A stretch of 5,663 bases of DNA, taken from the NCBI GenBank assembly GCA_013414705.1, contig CP058705.1, positions 949,617-955,279 on the forward strand, in the 5' to 3' direction. Each line of letters starts with the position of its first letter. Within the stretch, counting starts at the first letter, position 1. A program made the position numbers and the translations under genes. This document shows, piece after piece, positions 1 to 5,469 of the stretch. The notes under the pieces were generated by a model that worked only from the letters and a program-made list of their open reading frames with translations, had not been told where the DNA came from and did no database searches. This DNA comes from Defluviicoccus sp. Its GTDB lineage: Bacteria > Pseudomonadota > Alphaproteobacteria > Rhodospirillales > Defluviicoccaceae.

Positions 1-237
1 CTTCATTGTGGGGGCGAGGCGGTCGGCGCGGTGCCAGAAAGCGACGTGGAACGGACAACCGCCGAAGGAAAAACGTCTTCAGTGCATTTTATGCGGTTTC
101 CCTTTGGCGAGACGCAGGTTGCTGCTTTTCGCGCGCCGGATACTCGGGTTCTCCTCGCAATCGCCCATCCGCGGTATGACCACGCTGCGGCGTTGTCGGC
201 CGAGATCCGTGACGCACTGGCGCAAGATTTCAGTTGA
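1..237 (+). CDS. DUF3501 family protein, C-terminal part
   Basis: The reading frame is open from the first base of the window and ends at TGA 235-237, so only about the last 78 residues are present and the start lies upstream. The tail contains GGEAVGAVPESDVERT, then GKTSSVHFMRFPFG and VLLAIAHPRYDH, and ends ALAQDFS. This order (GGE..AVPE.DVERT, SSVHF.RFPF, HP.Y) is what I know of the C-terminus of DUF3501 proteins, usually about 190 residues long. Their biochemical role is not established; the genes often lie beside rubrerythrin-like and Fe-S oxidoreductase-like genes, but those would be outside this window. An internal ATG at 91 is not a plausible start, because the conserved block begins before it. 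The gene converges with the SH3-domain gene, with a 45-bp gap that holds a hairpin. Confidence 0.8.
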   Translation, partial: LHCGGEAVGAVPESDVERTTAEGKTSSVHFMRFPFGETQVAAFRAPDTRVLLAIAHPRYDHAAALSAEIRDALAQDFS

Positions 238-248
238 TGCACGACGGC

Positions 249-278
249 GATCCGGACCTGTAAACCGGTTCCGGGATC
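249..278. terminator. hairpin between convergent genes, possible terminator
   Basis: GATCCGGACC (249-258) can pair with GGTTCCGGGATC (267-278), leaving two single-base bulges and an 8-base loop. It lies 11 bases after the DUF3501 stop and 4 bases before the SH3-gene stop on the other strand, which is where a shared terminator is expected. No clear T-run follows on either strand, so intrinsic termination is only a suggestion from position and pairing. Confidence 0.35.
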
Positions 279-282
279 GCGC

Positions 283-795
283 TCAGTTTACATCTTCGCC
301 CGAAAATACGCCCCAGATTTCGTTGCGGCGCAACCAGCCCGCGACGTTGTCAAACTGAATGTAGCACCAGTCCAGATTGTGGGGGCACGACTTCAGACGG
401 CCTACGACCTTGCCCTCAATGCGCGCGATCACCGCACTGTCTGGATCCGCCTCTGCCCGAAGGATGCGCACGTTGCCGGTGACGATGACGGATCGCTTGC
501 CGGTCAGCATGCTTGAGTGCATCCAGCCCTCGGTGCCCTGCCAATCCCGAACCTGACGCCAATGCTGGTATTCCTGCACCACTTCAAAAGGAAGGCCGGC
601 GCGGCGATACGTCCATTTGATCGGGTATTGTTCTCCGGGACCGGCACGCATATTCGCTTCGGAAGCGCGCAGGCTGACAAATCGCGGTACAGGCAGGCCG
701 GAGCCGGAGGGGCTCTGCGCGTGCACCGTAACGGCGATCATCGCTAAGACGTGTGCAAGCAACAGAACACGGATGTGCATGCGGCGACGCTGCAT
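283..795 (-). CDS. exported bacterial SH3-domain protein
   Basis: A 170-residue protein with a clear signal peptide. It has a basic start (MQRRRMHIR), a hydrophobic core at about residues 10-24, and a probable cleavage after VHA at residue 26, so it is likely periplasmic. Two consecutive bacterial SH3-like domains follow, at about 39-97 (SLRASEANMRAGPG, then WRQVRDWQGTEGWMHSSML) and 103-165 (GNVRILRAEADPDS, then AGWLRRNEIWGVF). The pattern fits the SH3_4 family of proteobacterial envelope proteins, whose ligand is generally unknown; peptidoglycan binding is only a guess. A Cys pair (SCPHNLDWC) in the second domain could form a disulfide. I chose ATG 795 because the promoter at 835-865 lies upstream of it; the longer frame starting at GTG 852 would begin inside the promoter. 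ATG 780 is a weaker alternative. No strong ribosome binding site is visible. Confidence 0.85.
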   Translation of the reverse strand: MQRRRMHIRVLLLAHVLAMIAVTVHAQSPSGSGLPVPRFVSLRASEANMRAGPGEQYPIKWTYRRAGLPFEVVQEYQHWRQVRDWQGTEGWMHSSMLTGKRSVIVTGNVRILRAEADPDSAVIARIEGKVVGRLKSCPHNLDWCYIQFDNVAGWLRRNEIWGVFSGEDVN

Positions 796-834
796 GGGCT
801 GGAGCTTTTCACTCAAACACGTTCTGGACCGTCG

Positions 835-865
835 ATTATACGGAATCGACACGGGCTGCGGTCAA
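835..865 (-). promoter_or_regulatory. sigma70-type promoter of the SH3-domain gene
   Basis: On the minus strand there is TTGACC (860-865) and a perfect TATAAT (835-840) separated by 19 bp, slightly longer than the usual 17. Transcription would start near 828, about 33 bases before ATG 795. It sits at the edge of the IS1595-like debris, so the -35 box may be partly of IS origin. Confidence 0.6.
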
Positions 866-880
866 GCGGTCGGACTGTGG

Positions 881-1028
881 GTATCTTCACGTCAGCACCT
901 CGACACCGGTGGTCCCCGAGGTCTGCTGGCCGCAAGCAGCTGAACCCGTCCGGTCAGCGTGCCCGCCCAAGATACGCCGTGCACGTCCGATCATTCGGAA
1001 AACGGTGCTGAAAAAGGTCGGTTGTCAA
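881..1028 (-). pseudogene. degraded IS1595-like transposase fragment
   Basis: Reading the minus strand from TTG 1028 gives a peptide starting LTTDLFQHRFPNDRTC, then TAYLGRAR, a TGA stop, then PDGFSC. This resembles the start of IS1595-family transposases (..F..RFP.E.AC..YL...RWPDGF.CP.CG), with the conserved Trp codon TGG mutated to TGA. In another frame shortly after comes GQQTSGTTGVEVL, resembling the family's CGRQTS.TAGT segment. The stretch expected between these two, which would hold the zinc-ribbon cysteines, is missing. The expected ATG appears as TTG. The fragment has an internal stop, a deletion and a frame change, and no catalytic DDE region, so it cannot be functional. The assignment rests on short matches and is moderate. 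Confidence 0.5.
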
Positions 1029-1079
1029 CGGCGGAGCAATGTTGTGGGTCACGTCCCTGGGAGTGGTGTAGGAGCGCAT

Positions 1080-1211
1080 GCGCCAGCTTCACCGCAAAGC
1101 TCGGGCTCGCGCCAAACCGCCGCGACGCCGCGATGCCGAACGCCGCGACTGACCCGCCTCGATATCCGCCTGAACCCGCTCGCGAAGATCTGCCGAATAG
1201 CGTCGTCCCAT
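1080..1211 (-). pseudogene. IS630-family transposase, N-terminal remnant
   Basis: From ATG 1211 the minus strand reads MGRRYSADLRERVQADIEAG and then QSRRSA, typical of the N-terminal helix-turn-helix of IS630-family transposases. The frame then breaks and resumes in another frame as ASRRFGASPSFAVKL. The break is explained by an imperfect 8-bp tandem duplication (GGCATCGC followed by GGCGTCGC). After AVKL the similarity stops at about 1080, near the 10-bp palindrome GCGCATGCGC (1074-1083), so all of the DDE catalytic domain is lost. Upstream of the ATG, 1224-1233 carries an IS630-end-like TCACGGTGAA. Its sequence differs from the IS630 transposase at 4461-5454, so it is a separate element. Confidence 0.7.
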
Positions 1212-1240
1212 GATCCATCTCAATCACGGTGAACGTATGG

Positions 1241-1494
1241 CCCTCCCCGTCCGCAAGGGGTTGTTTCGGACTTTGGCGCTGTCCAGTCTGCGTCAACGTA
1301 TCCGGTCTCGGGTTTTGCCCGGCCAAGATGGAGATCCGCGCAGCCTGGTCCTCATAATCACAACGGCCTCGATCGACCGTTCAATGGGCCAGGGTTACAG
1401 GCTGCCGTTCGACTGTCAGGCCATCTTCCTTTCCACCACCCGCAGACACCGTCGGCCGGTCGTCACTGCGACGCGCGTACCGTCCTCCGGATCT
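1241..1494 (-). ncRNA. IS110 right-end non-coding region, candidate bridge RNA
   Basis: This 254-base stretch has no convincing protein and follows the transposase stop. The minus-strand transcript can fold around GCAGCCTG (1405-1398) pairing with CAGGCTGC (1347-1340). CCTGG (1393-1389) could alternatively pair with CCAGG (1348-1344), and an inner hairpin AACGG/CCGTT (1381-1377 with 1366-1362) is also present. A further C4/G4 hairpin lies at 1245-1260. IS110-family elements are known to encode a bridge RNA in a non-coding end that pairs with donor and target DNA, and in the IS1111 group it lies in the right end. The position and fold fit; the RNA itself is inferred. Confidence 0.4.
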
Positions 1495-2048
1495 TCATGC
1501 CGCGGCAAACTCCGCGTCGTAAGCCCGGCCATGGGCAAGCACCGCCCAGACGATCCGCGCCAGCTTATTGGCCAAGGCGACGATGGCGACGTTCTTCGGC
1601 GCCCGCGTCAGCAAGCCCCGCGCCCATCTTCCCAGCGGCGTCGGCTGATCGGCGAGCCGCGGCAGAACTGCTCGCGCGCCCGATGCAGCGCCTGCACGTC
1701 GGACTGCGCCACGCTCTTCACCGGCACAAACCGCATCGTCGGCCGCGTCGCCGCTTCCGCAATGGCCTCGGCGTCGCGGTCGTCGTTCTTCTGCGCCTTG
1801 ACGTACGGACGCGCGTATTCCGGCGACATCAGCCGAACCTCATGGCCCTGGCCGCCAAACACCCGCCCGAGATGGTGCGCCCCACAGCAGGCCTCCATCG
1901 CCACAACGCACCGCGGCAACCCGTCAACCAGCCGCTCCAGCATCTCGCGCCGCACCCGCCGCCGCAGCATCACCCGACCGGACCCGTCCAGCCCCACAAC
2001 ACTGCAGACGTTCTTACCGAGATCAATCCCCAGAACCGCGATGTCCAT
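1495..2048 (-). pseudogene. IS110-family DEDD transposase, internal deletion and frameshift
   Basis: The start is ATG 2048, with AGGAAGGGG a few bases upstream as ribosome binding site. An alternative TTG at 2066 overlaps that site and is less likely. The N-terminal RuvC-like DEDD domain is well preserved: GIDLGKN (first Asp), VAMEACCGAHH (Glu), and QKNDDRDAEAIAEAATRPTM (last two Asp). It runs through VQALHRARE. At about 1665 the frame changes and the sequence jumps to the family's extreme C-terminus, DQPTPLGRWARGLLTRAPKN, then NVAIVALANKLARIVWAVLA, ending with TGA at 1495-1497. About 200 residues are missing, including the Transposase_20 domain with its catalytic serine. The product would be inactive, though an isolated DEDD domain of about 130 residues could still be made. 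Confidence 0.85.
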
Positions 2049-2148
2049 GCCCGTCCCCTTCCTCAAGGCGCCATCCTACCGGACGCCGCAGAAAGGGGCG
2101 GAACATCCCATAATCACACAAAACCCCGCAGCGGAATCCAGATTCTAC

Positions 2149-2165
2149 TCACCGTGAAACCGCTC
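2149..2165. repeat. IS630-type terminal inverted repeat, copy A
   Basis: The 17 bases TCACCGTGAAACCGCTC are the exact reverse complement of the end of the right-hand IS630 (2200-2212 continued at 4466-4469 after removal of IS66). The repeat is followed by TA within CTAG (2165-2168), the target motif typical of IS630 elements. This end faces left, towards the IS110 element and the IS630 stub at 1080-1211, so it may be the outer end of that older IS630 copy. Confidence 0.6.
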
Positions 2166-2204
2166 TAGAGCGCATACACCGGCTGACCTCCGCCGATTAG
2201 AGCG

Positions 2205-2212
2205 GTTTCACG
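2205..2212. repeat. IS66 target duplication, left copy
   Basis: GTTTCACG immediately before the IS66 end at 2213 is repeated exactly at 4458-4465. Eight bp is the duplication length characteristic of IS66-family insertion. Confidence 0.9.
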
Positions 2213-2248
2213 GTAATCATCCGGCGAGGGCCATGGGGGTGATGAAGT

Positions 2249-3839
2249 TCAGGCTGCTGCTGCATTGGCAGTCGGCGTCCAATTCCATGGGAGAAGATCG
2301 GTGAGTTTGCCGACCGGGTGATCGGCGATGCGGCGGAGCACGTCTTCGAGCCAGGCCTGCGGGTTGATGTCGTTGAGTTTGGCGGTGGTGATGAGGGTGT
2401 AGATCGCAGCAGCCCGCTCGCCGCCGCGGTCGGATCCGGCAAACAGCCAATTTTACGACCGACGGCGACACCGCGCAGCGCGTGTTCGGCGGCGTTGTTG
2501 GAAAAGCAGATCCGGCCATCGTCGAGAACGTGGGTAAAGGCAACCCAGCGTTTGAGCATGTAGTCCATCGCCTTGGCGATCTCGTTGTGGCGCGAGAGCC
2601 TGGCCCGCTCGCTCCGCATCCAGGCTTCGAAGTCGGCAACGAGCAGCCGTGATCGTTGTTGGCGGACGGCGAGGCGCTGCGTGGCCTTGGTGCTATTGAT
2701 TTCGCGCTCGATGGCGAAGAGGACATCGATCCGACGCACCGCCTCCAGGGCCAACGGCGCCTTGGCGACGTCGGCGAGCACGAAGAACTTGCGCCGTGCA
2801 TGGCTCCAACACGCCGCCTCGGTGATCGGCGCCGGCCAGCGGCACGGCTCATAGAGGTCGTTGAACCCGGCGTAGGCGTCGGCCTGGAGGATTCTGCCGT
2901 AGGAGGCCAGATGCCGGCGCGGGTGTTCGCCCGAGCGGTTGCGGGAGTAAAAGTAGACAGCGGCCGGCGGGTCAGGTCCACCGAACGGCCGGTCGTCGCG
3001 GACGTAGGTCCACAGCCGGCCGGTGACGGTTTTGCCCTTGGCAAGGACCGGTACGGTGGTGTCGTCGCCGTGCAGGCGCTCGGCCGCCAGGACATGGTGG
3101 CGGATCAGTTCGACCAGGGGCGACAGCGCTGCCGTACAGGCGCCGACCCAATCCGCCAGGGTGGAGACGTCGAGATCGATGCCTTCGCGGGCGAAGCCCT
3201 CGCTCTGCCGGTTGAGCGGCAGATGATCGCCATACTTGCCGTAAAGGACCATCGCCAGCAGCCCGGCACCGGCCCGACCGCGGGCGATCGGATAAAACGG
3301 CGCCGGCGGCTGGGTGATCCGCTCGCACGACCGGCAGCTGAATTTTTCGCGGACGGTCTGGATCACCTTCCACTGGCGGGGATCACCTCGAGCGTCTCGG
3401 TGACGTCTTCGCCCAGTTTGTGCAGCTTGCCGCCGCAGCAGGGACAGGCCGGCGGCGCCGGGATAACAACGCGCTCGCGCGGTAGGTGTGCCGGCAACGG
3501 GGCCCGCACCGGCTTGCGTCGGGAAAAGCTCTTGACCGTGCTCTCGTCGGCCGCGGCGACAGGGGCATCCTCAGCGGCCGTTGCCTCCAACTCCTCCAGC
3601 TGCAACTCCAGCTGGTCGAGCAGCTTGCGGCTGCGCTCGGCCGATGCCCCAAACCGCTCGCGCTTCAGCTTGATGCTTCGCATCCCCTTCGGGCAGGCGA
3701 TCATGAGTTTCAGATGCGCCACCATCGCCTCCGCGCCCGACGCCCACGCCTCTGCCTCCAGACGGGCCGAGCGCTCGGCCAAGAGCGCCGCTTTCAGCGT
3801 TGCGAGGTCATCGGGAACGGTGGCAGGCGGCAAACTCAT
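2249..3839 (-). pseudogene. tnpC: IS66 transposase TnpC, frameshifted and carrying a 24-bp insertion
   Basis: TnpC is the DDE transposase of IS66. It starts at ATG 3839 (MSLPPATVPDDLATLKAALL). A coiled-coil/leucine-zipper N-terminus (ALLAERSARLEAEAW, then LLDQLELQLEELE) is followed by a zinc-binding region with two Cys pairs (CPCCGGKLHKLGED and CRSCERITQPPAP). The catalytic region contains ERLHGDDTTVPVL, LQADAYAGFNDLYE and NNAAEHALRG, carrying the probable D, D and E. Two single-base losses break it. One is at the G4 run 3378-3381, where EVIP.RQWKVIQT is expected. The other is at the T4 run 2451-2454, after which the true C-terminus (NWLFAGSDRGGERAAAIYTL, then LLPWNWTP) continues in another frame to TGA 2249-2251. 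Repaired, and without the 8 inserted codons at 3672-3695, it would be about 522 residues, normal for the family. Confidence 0.92.
3672..3695 (-). repeat. double-hairpin mini-insertion, copy 1 (in tnpC)
   Basis: These 24 bases interrupt tnpC between the codons of ..KLMIA and KLKRERFG.., where other IS66 TnpC proteins read LLIAKLRRE..FG without a gap. On the coding strand it is TG, then CCC-GAA-GGG, then GATGC-GAA-GCATC: two adjacent perfect hairpins of 3 and 5 bp, each with a GAA triloop. It adds eight in-frame residues, CPKGMRSI. The second copy is at 4867-4889. GCGAAGC-type mini-hairpins are known to be exceptionally stable in single-stranded DNA. I know of no named bacterial element with this form. 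Confidence 0.75.
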
Positions 3840-3908
3840 GGCCGCATTGAATCATCGATCCGGCCCGTTTGACTCGTAAAATCGGCGTCACGGTGTGCCG
3901 CCGGCGTT

Positions 3909-4246
3909 TCAGCCGGCCCGTTGCGGATGGTAGGTGTGCTGCGGGTTGCGCCAGTCAATCCCATCAAGAAAATAGGAAAGCTGCGCTGGCGTGATCGACA
4001 CAATACCGTCAGTGGGGACGGCCAGATGAACCGCCCCCGTTCCAATCGCTTGGCATAGAGTGACATCCCCAGCCCGTCGTGCCAGAGAATCTTGATCAGG
4101 TCACCACGCCGGCCGCGGAAGACATAGAGATCGCCAGCGTGCGGATCGCGCCGCAGCGTCTCTTGAACCTGCAGCGCCAAGCCATTCATGCCGCGGCGCA
4201 TGTCCGTCCGGCCCACCGCCAGCCACACCCGCACCCCGCGCCACAT
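3909..4246 (-). pseudogene. tnpB: IS66 TnpB, 5' end lost and frameshifted
   Basis: TnpB is the small accessory protein needed for IS66 transposition (IS66 Orf2-like). GVRVWLAVGRTDMRRGMNGL begins just after the deletion junction, then LYVFRGRRGDLIKILWHDG and LYAKRLERGRF follow, all highly conserved. After WPSP the frame breaks at a G4 run on the plus strand (4014-4017, one base short). It continues in the next frame as TDGIVSITPAQLSYFLDGID, then WRNPQHTYHPQRAG, to TGA 3909-3911. The native start (about MIP.P.G) is gone; the ATG at 4246 comes from out-of-frame tnpA sequence but happens to lead into the tnpB frame as MWRGVRVWLA. Without the single-base loss this chimera would be about 112 residues, close to normal. 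Confidence 0.88.
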
Positions 4247-4355
4247 CAGCCACAACAGCCCCGGGCGCAAACGCCGCCGCAACCATCGCCCGCTTTTGCT
4301 CAAGGCTGAACCGTCGCCGACGTTCAGGGGCGGTGAAAACATAAACCTGCGCCAT
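4236..4355 (-). pseudogene. tnpA: IS66 TnpA, truncated by deletion into tnpB
   Basis: ATG 4355 starts MAQVYVFTAPERRRRFSLEQ, then KRAMVAAAFAPG and AVVADVAR, the usual N-terminal helix-turn-helix region of IS66 TnpA (IS66 Orf1/IS3-like DNA-binding). After about residue 40 the sequence switches directly to tnpB; the rest of TnpA (roughly 80-90 residues) and the first few tnpB codons are missing. The upstream 100 bases (4356-4457) look like an intact IS66 end. They include a small palindrome, TTGCA-CCGA-TGCAA (4368-4381), 12 bases before the start codon, which could be an operator or simply part of the conserved leader. Confidence 0.85.
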
Positions 4356-4457
4356 AAGCTTCGTCTCTTGCACCGATGCAAACACCGACCTCTGCACTAC
4401 GGCTCCATCAGGCCACATCACACAGGCCCAAAGAAGACGGCCCCGCCGGATGGTTAC

Positions 4458-4465
4458 GTTTCACG
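4458..4465. repeat. IS66 target duplication, right copy
   Basis: GTTTCACG, identical to 2205-2212. The minus-strand TGA stop of the IS630 transposase (4461-4463) lies inside this copy. Confidence 0.9.
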
Positions 4466-5454
4466 GTGACTGGCGATATCTGCAATTGGTGATGTCGTTT
4501 GTGCATTCCTTGGGGGAAGTCGTCGAGAAGGGTGCCGATTTTGGCCCAGAGGTCGGTGATGGTGCGGGCAGCGACAGTTTTGAGGAGCTGCTTGAGTTTG
4601 GCGAAGACCTGCTCGATGGGGTTAAGGTCCGGAGAATAGGGTGGCAGGTATAGAACGCTGGCGCTGCGGGCCTCGATCGCTTGGCGGACGCCCTCGACCT
4701 TGTGCGCGCCGAGGTTATCCATGATGACGACGTCGCCTTCGGCGAGGCACGGAGCCAGAACCTCCTCGACATAGGTGCGAAAGACGCGTCCGTTGATGGC
4801 GCCGTCGATGACGAAAGGGGCCGTGATGCCGTTGCTGCGCAGGGCGGCGACGAAGGTCGACGTCTTGATGCTGCGCATCCCTGCGGGCCCCAATGGCCGT
4901 GCGGAACAGCGGCGCGCAGCCGTTGGCTGCGGCGGCAGCGCCCGCAGAGGCGTGCCCTGTTGGTGGTCGCCCAAGTCTCGTCGATGAACACCAGCCGCGC
5001 CGGGTTCAGGGTCGGCTGGTGCTGTCGCCAGGCGTCGCGGGCGGCGGCAACGTCGGCGCGCTCCTGTTCGGCGGCATGCCGCGTCTTTTTCGAGCGTCAG
5101 CCCGAGACGCTCAAGGGTATTCCACAGTCCGCCGACGCTGGTCGTAACGCCGTGCTCTTCCGAAAGCCAGGCGCGCAGCTCGGCCAGCGTCAGATCGGGA
5201 CGGGCCGCGACCTCAGCGCTGATCACCTCGTGGTGAACCGAAAGTTTGCGGACAAGATGGCAGCGCTGCAGCCGCGCCGTCGTCTCGCCTGTCCGCCGTC
5301 GCCGCAGCCGAACCTTGTAAATGTAGGACACGCTGACCCGGAACAGCGCCGCCGCCTCGGCGACCGCCATGCCACTATCGACCGCCGCCAACACCCGCTC
5401 GCGCAGATCCTGCGAATACGACTGCCCCCGACGCCACCCCGGGCCGGCCTGCAT
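4461..5454 (-). pseudogene. IS630-family transposase with frameshifts and a 23-bp insertion
   Basis: The gene starts at ATG 5454; SYSQDLRERVLAAVDSGMAV and AAALFRVSVSYIYKVRLRRR form the helix-turn-helix. LTLAELRAWLSEEHGV and LWNTLERLGLTL follow. At the T5 run 5086-5090 the frame shifts by one base; the proper continuation (KTRHAAEQERADVAAARDAW, then ARLVFIDETWATTN with the first catalytic Asp, then RLRAAVPHGHW) is in another frame. A 23-bp insertion at 4867-4889 returns the frame, after which STFVAALRSNGITAPFVIDG, VIMDNLGAHK (second Asp) and SPDLNPIEQVFAKLK (Glu) are normal. A third slip at the G5 run 4512-4516 precedes the ending ECTNDITNCRYRQSP and TGA 4461-4463, which lies in the element's terminal repeat. 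An open frame runs on from 5454 to 4408, but about 70 residues around the first catalytic Asp are scrambled, so it should be inactive. Confidence 0.88.
4867..4889 (-). repeat. double-hairpin mini-insertion, copy 2 (in IS630 transposase)
   Basis: These 23 bases lie between the codons of VPHGHW and KTSTFVAALR, two segments that are normally contiguous in IS630 transposases (..PHGHWKT.TF.AALR..). On the coding strand it is GG, CCC-GCA-GGG, then ATGC-GCA-GCAT and C: the same two-hairpin layout as copy 1. Both triloops are GCA instead of GAA, and one G is missing between the hairpins. Like copy 1 it lies on a codon boundary directly before an AAG codon, in the same orientation to the host gene. 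Confidence 0.75.
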
Positions 5455-5469
5455 CAAGCAGCTTCGTAA

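Larger units (their letters stand above)
1241..2140 (-). mobile_element. IS110-family element (probably IS1111 group), internally deleted
   Basis: The element holds the DEDD transposase remnant, a short 5' non-coding end (2049-2140) and a long 3' non-coding end (about 1241-1494). Imperfect subterminal inverted repeats are visible: TCCGCAAGGGGTTGTTT at 1250-1266, and on the minus strand at 2135-2119 TCCGCTGCGGGGTTTTG. Subterminal repeats and a long right end are features of the IS1111 group. The 10-mer CATAATCACA is found near both ends in direct orientation (1353-1362 and 2109-2118). The roughly 900-bp length is about 600 bp below the usual size, matching the deletion in the transposase. Exact ends are uncertain, because IS110-type elements make little or no target duplication. 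Confidence 0.6.
2213..4457 (-). mobile_element. IS66-family element, complete ends, internally deleted
   Basis: The terminal inverted repeats are GTAATCATCCGGCGAGGGCC at 2213 and, on the minus strand from 4457, GTAACCATCCGGCGGGGCC; both begin GTAA.CATCCGGCG as is usual for IS66. An exact 8-bp duplication flanks them. The gene order tnpA-tnpB-tnpC on the minus strand is typical. At 2245 bp it is about 0.3 kb shorter than usual because tnpA and tnpB are fused by a deletion near 4236. Single-base losses in tnpB and tnpC and a 24-bp insertion in tnpC also break it. It could only move if transposition proteins were provided by another copy. Confidence 0.92.

Noticed and set aside
454..472. A third possible mini-insertion: TGCCCGAAGGATGCGCACG on the plus strand in the SH3 gene.
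   Set aside because: It resembles copy 1, but the first hairpin is incomplete, the second 3' arm is absent, and the encoded SH3 segment (VRILRAEADPDS) fits the domain without an insertion. Probably chance.
796..852. An N-terminal extension of the SH3-domain protein from GTG 852.
   Set aside because: It would start upstream of the TATAAT box and put 19 polar residues before a normal signal peptide.
1074..1083. GCGCATGCGC palindrome as an operator or recombination site.
   Set aside because: A 10-bp GC-rich palindrome is common by chance at this base composition; it merely lies near the end of IS630 similarity.
1210..2168. Long plus-strand frames of 223 and 315 residues over the IS110 region.
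   Set aside because: They are antisense to a clear DEDD transposase, have Arg/Pro/Ser-rich composition typical of high-GC shadow frames, and match no family I recognise.
2656..3879. A 407-residue plus-strand frame opposite tnpC.
   Set aside because: It is the antisense shadow of a conserved IS66 TnpC; its composition is typical of a shadow frame.
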